11,353 bases of DNA from an uncultured Sphingobium sp. Lineage in GTDB: Bacteria; Pseudomonadota; Alphaproteobacteria; Sphingomonadales; Sphingomonadaceae. The translations under genes were made by a program, and so were the position numbers. The number at the start of each line of letters is the position of its first letter. The stretch's first letter is position 1. The notes under the pieces were generated by a model. That model did not search any database. It was not told the origin of the DNA and saw only the letters and a program-made list of their open reading frames with translations. Below are positions 7,054-11,353 of the stretch, in pieces. The stretch lies in the NCBI GenBank assembly GCA_946479185.1, contig CAMLFF010000072.1, positions 1 through 11,353 of the forward strand. Direction: 5' to 3'.

Positions 7054-7082
7054 CATATAGGCCAGGCATTAGCCAAAGGCAA
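7054..7082 (-). promoter_or_regulatory. Promoter of the rimP-nusA-infB operon
   Basis: On the minus strand, TTGCCT (7082-7077) is followed after exactly 17 nt by TATATG (7059-7054). Both are good matches to the vegetative sigma-factor consensus and the spacing is ideal. Transcription would start near 7047, leaving a leader of about 85 nt before rimP. The assignment comes from sequence only. Confidence 0.65.
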
Positions 7083-7414
7083 GCGTTGCGGATGGTGGAA
7101 ACTCGATGAACATTGACGACGGAAAATGATGCGACGCACCAACTATTTTTGCACCCAACCGCCTGCACTCAAAATTCTGAGCATCGCTAATAAACGAAAT
7201 TAATATGCTGAAAGTTAAGAGAATTAGATCAAATATTAACCATGTTTAGCTGAGTGTTTGCCGAAAAACTGTCCGATTTCGAAACATTTACATGGTGAAC
7301 GACCATGGTTGAGGCCTTTGACGGCGGCCCCACCCCGACATATTGGAAATCGCAGTTGGCTACCGAACGATATAGTTTCGTGAATGACACGAAGTTCATA
7401 GTTTGATTGGCTAA
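7083..7414. other. AT-rich intergenic stretch, no gene seen
   Basis: This gap between the rimP promoter and the PEPxxWA gene is clearly AT-rich (most marked from 7140 to 7300) in an otherwise GC-rich window. I see no credible coding frame, RNA gene or transposon end. It holds a TTAACCAT octamer (7236-7243) that matches a CtrA-type half-site, several TTAA/TTAG words nearby, and a 6-bp inverted repeat, CATGGT (7291-7296) with ACCATG (7302-7307) around a 5-base loop. Any regulatory role is inference. Confidence 0.5.
7291..7307. repeat. Inverted repeat CATGGT-N5-ACCATG
   Basis: Six perfect pairs surround a 5-base centre in the AT-rich gap, about 120 bp upstream of the candidate promoter of the PEPxxWA gene. 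Short perfect dyads of this kind can be operators, but six pairs also arise by chance. Confidence 0.3.
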
Positions 7415-7444
7415 TTCGCATGTTTTCAGCGTCCGTGGGATAAT
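7415..7444 (+). promoter_or_regulatory. Candidate extended -10 promoter of the PEPxxWA gene
   Basis: TGG-GATAAT (7436-7444) is an extended -10 element, and TTCGCA (7415-7420) is a weak -35 with an 18-nt spacer. Transcription would start close to 7451, giving a leader of about 35 nt before the GTG start. No sigma-54 type site was seen. Confidence 0.4.
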
Positions 7445-7473
7445 GGACGCCGGGAATTCGACAGGGTTAACGT

Positions 7474-7478
7474 GGGAG
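7474..7478 (+). promoter_or_regulatory. Shine-Dalgarno supporting the GTG start
   Basis: GGGAG lies 7 nt before the GTG at 7486. It supports this non-ATG start, from which a complete signal peptide is translated. Confidence 0.65.
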
Positions 7479-7485
7479 AATTTCA

Positions 7486-8226
7486 GTGATTCACAAGTCA
7501 ATCATCGCAGCCGCAGCGCTCGCAACTTCGGCGCTCGTGCCAGCATCGGCAATTGCCGCAACGACATTCGATTTCAGCACGGGCGGTACGAACGTTGGCG
7601 GCTCTGCAAATGGTAATGTGCGCACGTACGTCGGTACCGACGGCACCAAGGTTGAAGCCAGCGCGTACAGCTTTGCTTCTTTCTTCGGCTACGACTACTT
7701 GGCCGCTTCAAATCTCGGCTCGCATGCACAGGGCCTTGGCGTCGCCAATGATGAGTGGGGTGACAATCACACCATCGACAACAGCGGCTGGACGGACTTC
7801 ATCGTTCTGCAGTTTGACAAGGTTGTATCAGTTAGCTCGCTCGGCATCCATGGCTTCGGTGGCACTGATCTGACTTGGGCAGTGGGCACGACGACAACGT
7901 CTTTCGACGGCACGCTTTCTTTCGCGAGCCTCACCGCTCTTGATGATGCTTTCGGCACGTTTAATGCATCCCCTGGCGTCAATAACTCGAACAGCTATTC
8001 GAATCGTCCAGTAAATAACAGCGCGCTCACCGGAAATCTGTTCCTCGTATCAGCATCAACCCTCAATAGTGCTGGCACCAATGACTCCTTCAAACTGAAA
8101 GGCCTGACGGCCAACGTGGCAGCTGTTCCTGAGCCAGCAACCTGGGGTATGATGATGATCGGTCTGGGCCTTGCTGGCGCCATGATGCGTCGCAGCAAAG
8201 CCAACACGGCTGTCAGCTTCGCCTGA
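7486..8226 (+). CDS. PEPxxWA-CTERM sorting-domain protein (exosortase substrate)
   Basis: This 246-residue exported protein has a signal peptide (about 1-24, 'SIIAAAALATSALVPASAIA', cut after AIA) and a C-terminal sorting tail: PEPATW at 215-220, a hydrophobic segment (221-234, Met/Gly/Leu-rich) and RR at 235-236. That is the PEPxxWA variant of PEP-CTERM, recognised by an exosortase that cleaves near PEP during export to the surface. The mature region is rich in Ser, Thr, Asn and Gly, with 'GLGVANDEWGDNHTIDNSGWTDFIVLQFD', here noted as GLGVAN (83-88) and HTIDN (95-99), a pattern shared with other such proteins. No cysteines or enzymatic motifs are visible. Its base composition is less GC-rich than its neighbours. 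It appears monocistronic: its own promoter upstream and a strong terminator downstream. The exosortase is not in this window. The role (surface, biofilm or exopolysaccharide related) is inferred from the family. Confidence 0.9.
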   Translation: MIHKSIIAAAALATSALVPASAIAATTFDFSTGGTNVGGSANGNVRTYVGTDGTKVEASAYSFASFFGYDYLAASNLGSHAQGLGVANDEWGDNHTIDNSGWTDFIVLQFDKVVSVSSLGIHGFGGTDLTWAVGTTTTSFDGTLSFASLTALDDAFGTFNASPGVNNSNSYSNRPVNNSALTGNLFLVSASTLNSAGTNDSFKLKGLTANVAAVPEPATWGMMMIGLGLAGAMMRRSKANTAVSFA

Positions 8227-8247
8227 TCTTCCTTTGAACATCGCCTT

Positions 8248-8265
8248 TCAGATGATCTCATCTGA
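8248..8265. repeat. Perfect inverted repeat TCAGATGA-TC-TCATCTGA
   Basis: An 8-bp perfect dyad with a 2-base centre lies 22 bp after the stop of the PEPxxWA gene and 22 bp before its terminator. In RNA it would be an extra 3' hairpin (with a few inner pairs open); in DNA it could be an operator for the downstream gene. Neither is shown. Confidence 0.4.
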
Positions 8266-8286
8266 TCGGCGGTGATCAATTCCCGG

Positions 8287-8314
8287 AAAAGGGGGCGTTC
8301 GCGTCCCCTTTTTT
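8287..8314 (+). terminator. Intrinsic terminator after the PEPxxWA gene
   Basis: AAAAGGGGGCG pairs with CGTCCCCTTTT around a TTCG loop (11 pairs, one of them G-T), and the arm ends in a run of six T (8309-8314). This is a classic rho-independent terminator on the plus strand. Confidence 0.88.
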
Positions 8315-8466
8315 GCGTCTGGCACCGCGCGGCCTGTAACGCGCCATAAGATGCATGCCCCATCAGCCATATGAGACAGGCTTTGTTCCGGCTCAGACCC
8401 TACCCGGTGCGACTATTTGGCTCTATCATCCGTTTCATAGACCATTCGCCCCGGAGACTTGATCCC

Positions 8467-9621
8467 ATGAACAGAAGCTCGCTCGGCCTCGCCTGCTCAT
8501 TTTCCTTCGCCCTGCTGGCTTGCTCCGGTGCCTCCACACCCGTGGATGCGCAGCCTGCGAACCAGTCGGAGCCCGCTCCATCGGCTGAAGCTCTGCCCTT
8601 CGCGATCACCGAGATCGCGACCTTCGATTCGCCCTGGTCGATGGCGTTCCTGCCCGACGGCAAGCAGTTGGTGACGCAGAAGAAGGGCGAGATGATCCTG
8701 TTCGATCCCGCAACCAAAGCGCAACGCGTGCTCAGCGGCACGCCGCCAGTCTATAGCGCTGGCCAAGGCGCGCTGATGGATGTCATCCTCGCCCCGGATT
8801 TCGCGACCAGCCGCAAAATATATTTCAGCTTCTCCGATGTTGGCGAAGGCAAGACAAGCGGCGCAGCGCTCGCCACCGCCACGCTCGATCAGGCCGCAGG
8901 CGCGCTCAAGGATGTGAAGGTCATCTTCCGCGCCGAGCCTTATCTGGAGAGTGGCGCGCACTGGTCCGGTCGCATCGCCTTCTCGCCAGACAAGAAGCGT
9001 CTCTTCTTCACCAATGGCGAGCGCGCCAAATTCGATCCCGCACAGGATCCAAAATCAACGCTCGGCAAGGTGCTACGCCTCAATCTGGATGGCACGCCCG
9101 CTACGGGCAATCCACTCGCCGCCAAGGGCTTCCACCCGGCAATCTGGTCCTATGGCCAGCGCAACCTCACCGGCATCAGCTTCGACAAGAATGGCCGCCT
9201 GTGGGAAGTCGAGATGGGTCCGCTCGGCGGCGATGAACTGAACCTCGTCAAACCCGGCGCCAATTATGGCTGGCCGACACGCTCCAATGGCGATCATTAT
9301 GACAAGCGGCCTATCGCCGATCATACGCCGGACGATGGCTTCGAGCAGCCCAAGCTCTTTTGGAACCCGTCGCTCGCGCCCGCCTCAATGGCTTATTATG
9401 ACGGTGCCGCCTTCCCGGCATGGCGCAATTCGCTGTTCATCACCGGCCTCTCCGGCATGGCGCTCGTGCGCATTTCGCTGAATGGCGAGACGGCCACCAA
9501 GGCCGATCACTGGAAGATGGGGATGCGCCTGCGCAACGTCCGCGTCGGCCCGGATGGCAATCTCTGGCTGCTGCAGGATGGCGCCAAGGGCAAGATGCTC
9601 AAGCTGACGCCCAAATCATAA
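8467..9621 (+). CDS. PQQ-dependent aldose sugar dehydrogenase family lipoprotein
   Basis: This 384-residue protein belongs to the soluble glucose/sorbosone dehydrogenase (YliI/Asd-like) beta-propeller family, which oxidises aldose sugars with pyrroloquinoline quinone in the periplasm. Family motifs seen: 'SPWSMAFLPDG' (about 55-65), 'GQGALMDVILAPDF' with Gln near 100, 'GAHWSGRIAF' with the probable catalytic His near 165, 'WSYGQRNLTGISFD' with Arg-Asn near 232-233, 'WEVEMGPLGGDELNLV..GANYGWP', and 'RLRNVRVGPDGNLWLL' near the C-terminus. The N-terminus is a lipoprotein signal with a lipobox-like LLAC (Cys19), so it is probably membrane-anchored. ATG at 8467 is chosen because GGAG lies 10 nt upstream and the signal begins there; an upstream frame from 8371 adds no family sequence. 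No clear promoter was found in 8315-8466. Cofactor use is inferred. Confidence 0.9.
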   Translation: MNRSSLGLACSFSFALLACSGASTPVDAQPANQSEPAPSAEALPFAITEIATFDSPWSMAFLPDGKQLVTQKKGEMILFDPATKAQRVLSGTPPVYSAGQGALMDVILAPDFATSRKIYFSFSDVGEGKTSGAALATATLDQAAGALKDVKVIFRAEPYLESGAHWSGRIAFSPDKKRLFFTNGERAKFDPAQDPKSTLGKVLRLNLDGTPATGNPLAAKGFHPAIWSYGQRNLTGISFDKNGRLWEVEMGPLGGDELNLVKPGANYGWPTRSNGDHYDKRPIADHTPDDGFEQPKLFWNPSLAPASMAYYDGAAFPAWRNSLFITGLSGMALVRISLNGETATKADHWKMGMRLRNVRVGPDGNLWLLQDGAKGKMLKLTPKS

Positions 9622-9636
9622 CGGCGCTGCAGGACG

Positions 9637-9670
9637 GGAGGCATCGCAGCTCGGGCAATGCCTCCATTTT
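9637..9670 (+). terminator. Intrinsic terminator after the sugar dehydrogenase gene
   Basis: GGAGGCAT (9637-9644) pairs perfectly with ATGCCTCC (9658-9665), with two further GC pairs inside after a mismatch, and ATTTT follows (9666-9670). It lies 15 bp after the stop codon and separates this gene from the convergent hydrolase. The T-run is short. No T-run is present on the other strand, so it serves mainly the plus strand. Confidence 0.6.
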
Positions 9671-9674
9671 CCCT

Positions 9675-9687
9675 GGCCGGACCGGCC
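9675..9687. repeat. GC-rich palindrome beside the hydrolase stop
   Basis: GGCCGG-A-CCGGCC is a perfect 6-bp dyad with a one-base centre, just beyond the hydrolase stop codon (9689-9691). It may contribute to 3'-end stability but lacks a T-run. Confidence 0.3.
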
Positions 9688-9688
9688 C

Positions 9689-10681
9689 TCACCGCGTCGG
9701 CTTCAAAAAGCCGTTGGTATCGAGCCAGAGCATGAAGGCCTCGAACCATCCTGTCGTCGTCGTGCCCTCCCTGCCCATTCCAAAGCCATGCCCGCCACGC
9801 TCATAGAGGTGGAACTCGACCGGCCGGCTTGCCTGCTGCCAGGAATCGATCAGGGCAAAGCCCTTGTGCGCGAACAGCGGATCGTCCGCTGCCAGCACCG
9901 CGAACATCGGCGGTGCGTCTGCGGGCACCGTCGCTGGCTCCATCGATCCATAGACGGGGCCGATAAAGGCAGGCTTCACCTCTGGCATGCCGAGCGCGAT
10001 GGTCATCGTCACCATCGCGCCTGCCGAAAAGCCGATCATGCCGACACGTTTGGGATCGATCTTCCATTCCTTGGCGCGGGAGCGGATCAGCGCGAAGGCG
10101 GCGGCTGCATCATATTGCGAATCAGCCTTGCGCGCAGCTGCGGCATCGGGGCTCAGCCGCGTCTCACGCGCACCGGTGAACATGGCGTCCATCGAGGCCT
10201 TGAAATCCGCTTGCCCCGCAGGCGTGGGCTTGGTGCGATATTTGAGCACGAACGCCGCCACGCCCCGGTCTGCGAGCGCCTGCGCGACGCGCCAGCCCTC
10301 CCCTTCCATCGAGAGGAATATCGAGCCGCCGCCGGGCGCCACGATCACCGCAGCGCCTGTGGCTTTCGCCGGATCGGGCAGGAAGGGCGTGAGCGTAGCG
10401 GTCGACACGTTGCGCACAAAGGCGCGGCCATATTGGCGGAACCAGCTTTCAGGGGCGGTCGAGCCGGTCACGCCACCGGTGCTGAGCGCGATGGCCGTCG
10501 GCTCTGCCGGCGCGGCAAGGGGCGCGATGCTATCATCCTGCGACGTGCCAATGCCGCCAAGCTGGACCGATGCAGGTGCGGCCATAACGGGCGCGCCGCA
10601 AAGAAGCGCCAGACCGGAAAGTGACGATGATATTTGAACTGCAATCAGTCGCTTATTGCGCGCGCCTCTTGGCTTCATCAT
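9689..10681 (-). CDS. Exported alpha/beta hydrolase (esterase-like)
   Basis: This 330-residue protein has an alpha/beta-hydrolase fold resembling the acetyl-xylan-esterase/BD-FAE type carboxylesterases. Visible elements are 'VIVAPGGGSIF' (oxyanion-hole strand and loop, about 113-123), the nucleophile elbow GFSAGA with Ser219, a candidate acid in 'LAADDPLF' (Asp266 or 267), and the catalytic His298 in 'RGGHGFGMG'. A signal peptide is present (about 1-34: basic MMKPRGARNKR, hydrophobic 'SSLSGLALLCG', cut near VMA/AP), so the protein is probably periplasmic or secreted. The start is the ATG at 10681, with GGAGAGGG about 9 nt upstream; an ATG at 10678 is the alternative. It is convergent with the sugar dehydrogenase and divergent from the superoxide dismutase. 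The substrate is not shown by the sequence; a plant-polysaccharide ester is plausible from the family. Confidence 0.85.
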   Translation of the reverse strand: MMKPRGARNKRLIAVQISSSLSGLALLCGAPVMAAPASVQLGGIGTSQDDSIAPLAAPAEPTAIALSTGGVTGSTAPESWFRQYGRAFVRNVSTATLTPFLPDPAKATGAAVIVAPGGGSIFLSMEGEGWRVAQALADRGVAAFVLKYRTKPTPAGQADFKASMDAMFTGARETRLSPDAAAARKADSQYDAAAAFALIRSRAKEWKIDPKRVGMIGFSAGAMVTMTIALGMPEVKPAFIGPVYGSMEPATVPADAPPMFAVLAADDPLFAHKGFALIDSWQQASRPVEFHLYERGGHGFGMGREGTTTTGWFEAFMLWLDTNGFLKPTR

Positions 10682-10940
10682 GATCGACAACCCTCTCCAA
10701 ATATGCCCGATACGCATTGCTCGTTACGGACCAAGTGCGACCCGCCAGCAAGATTGCGCACAGCCTGCAGCGTCATCATTCGCTCTGCAAGTATAAAGCC
10801 GTTGGTCGGGAACCGCTGACGTCCATCATCGCTTTCATCACTGTCGCGTGCGTCGGGTCGCATCATCGCATCGTCCTCCCCGCGCGCATCGGCCAGACCT
10901 GCGCTGGCTCGAATCCGCCTCGTCACAAGGAGACCCCTCG
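10682..10940. other. Divergent intergenic region, hydrolase/SOD
   Basis: This 259-bp gap lies between the divergent hydrolase and superoxide dismutase genes. It must hold both promoters, but no clear -35/-10 pair with proper spacing is visible. AGTATA/TATACT-like words occur at 10790-10797 on either strand without a good partner. GGAACC at 10809-10814 resembles a stress-sigma -35 box, but the matching GTT is missing at the right distance. No gene or RNA feature was recognised. Confidence 0.4.
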
Positions 10941-11353
10941 ATGAAACTTCTCCCCGCTCTCGCTGTCGCCATCGCGCTCGGAATGCCCGGCGCATCCCTC
11001 GCCCAAACCGCCGCAGCCCCTGCCGCCAAGCCCGCGCCTGGCGCGTTCAGCCTGCCCGCTTTGCCCTACGCCGCCGATGCGCTTATGCCCGCCATCGACG
11101 CGCAGACCATGACGATCCATCATGGCAAGCATCATCAGGCCTATGTCGATGCGCTCAACAAGGCCGTCACTGCGGATACCAAGCTATCGGGCAAAACGCT
11201 TGAGCAACTTGTCGCCGCTGCCGGCACCATGCCCGCCGCCATCCGCAACAATGCAGGTGGCCATTGGAACCACAGCTTCTTCTGGAAAACGATGGCGCCC
11301 GCCGCGCAGACAGGCCAGCCGTCCACCGCGCTGGCAGCGGCCATCAATGCCAA
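10941..11353 (+). CDS. Exported Fe/Mn superoxide dismutase, N-terminal part (cut by window edge)
   Basis: The first 137 residues are present; the frame runs open off the right edge. The enzyme converts superoxide to oxygen and hydrogen peroxide. After a signal peptide (MKLLPALAVAIALGMPGASLA, cut before QT at residue 22) and an Ala/Pro linker, the family domain starts at 'FSLPALPYAADALMP' (about 36-50). 'IHHGKHH' gives the first metal ligand His60, and 'NNAGGHWNHSFFW' gives the second, His111. Gly-Gly-His here, where iron enzymes usually have Ala-Gln, points to the manganese or cambialistic type; this is inference. The Asp and His ligands of the C-terminal half lie outside the window. AAGGAG lies 8 nt before the ATG, a strong ribosome-binding site. 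The signal peptide suggests periplasmic defence against superoxide. Confidence 0.92.
   Translation, partial: MKLLPALAVAIALGMPGASLAQTAAAPAAKPAPGAFSLPALPYAADALMPAIDAQTMTIHHGKHHQAYVDALNKAVTADTKLSGKTLEQLVAAAGTMPAAIRNNAGGHWNHSFFWKTMAPAAQTGQPSTALAAAINA

Noticed and set aside
7229..7501. Minus-strand open frame of 90 codons in the AT-rich gap
   Set aside because: It overlaps the start of the PEPxxWA gene on the other strand, has no good ribosome-binding site and no recognisable motif.
10809..10835. Possible stress-sigma (EcfG-type) promoter of the superoxide dismutase
   Set aside because: GGAACC is present, but at the required distance the sequence reads GCTT rather than CGTT, so the match is incomplete.

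Overview
The window looks like chromosomal DNA from a GC-rich alphaproteobacterium, most likely of the Sphingomonadales. Three things suggest this: the rimP-nusA-ylxR-infB-rbfA cluster with an alphaproteobacterial YlxR that carries a C-terminal L7Ae-like half; a PEPxxWA-type exosortase substrate, a form known mainly from sphingomonads; and several exported enzymes typical of that group. No ribosomal RNA, tRNA, CRISPR array or insertion sequence was found. The assignment is inferred from gene families and was not checked by a search.

Left part (1-7082, all genes on the minus strand). A good promoter (TTGCCT-17 nt-TATATG, 7054-7082) drives rimP, nusA, a small 4-oxalocrotonate-tautomerase-like gene, ylxR, infB and rbfA in that order. 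This is the classic transcription/translation operon: ribosome maturation (RimP, RbfA), elongation and antitermination (NusA), RNA binding (YlxR) and initiation (IF2). The odd member is the tautomerase, which shares one base with nusA (TGATG) and sits where ylxR would normally follow. Beyond rbfA lies a DUF2239 gene with its own candidate promoter, covered by repeated TACCCGGAT motifs, and then the first 16 codons of thymidine kinase running off the left edge.

Middle (7083-8320). An AT-rich gap of about 400 bp separates the operon from a plus-strand gene for a PEPxxWA-CTERM surface/secreted protein. That gene has a GTG start, a candidate extended -10 promoter and a strong intrinsic terminator, so it looks like a one-gene unit.

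Right part (8321-11353). A plus-strand lipoprotein of the PQQ-dependent aldose sugar dehydrogenase family converges on a minus-strand exported alpha/beta hydrolase (esterase-like), with a plus-strand terminator between them. The hydrolase is divergent from an exported Fe/Mn superoxide dismutase, which is cut by the right edge. All complete or partial proteins of the right half carry export signals, whereas the left half is cytoplasmic information processing.

No wholly new system stands out. The observations most worth checking are the repeat-covered DUF2239 promoter, the tautomerase embedded in the nusA operon, and an 18-base leader motif shared by rimP and ylxR.
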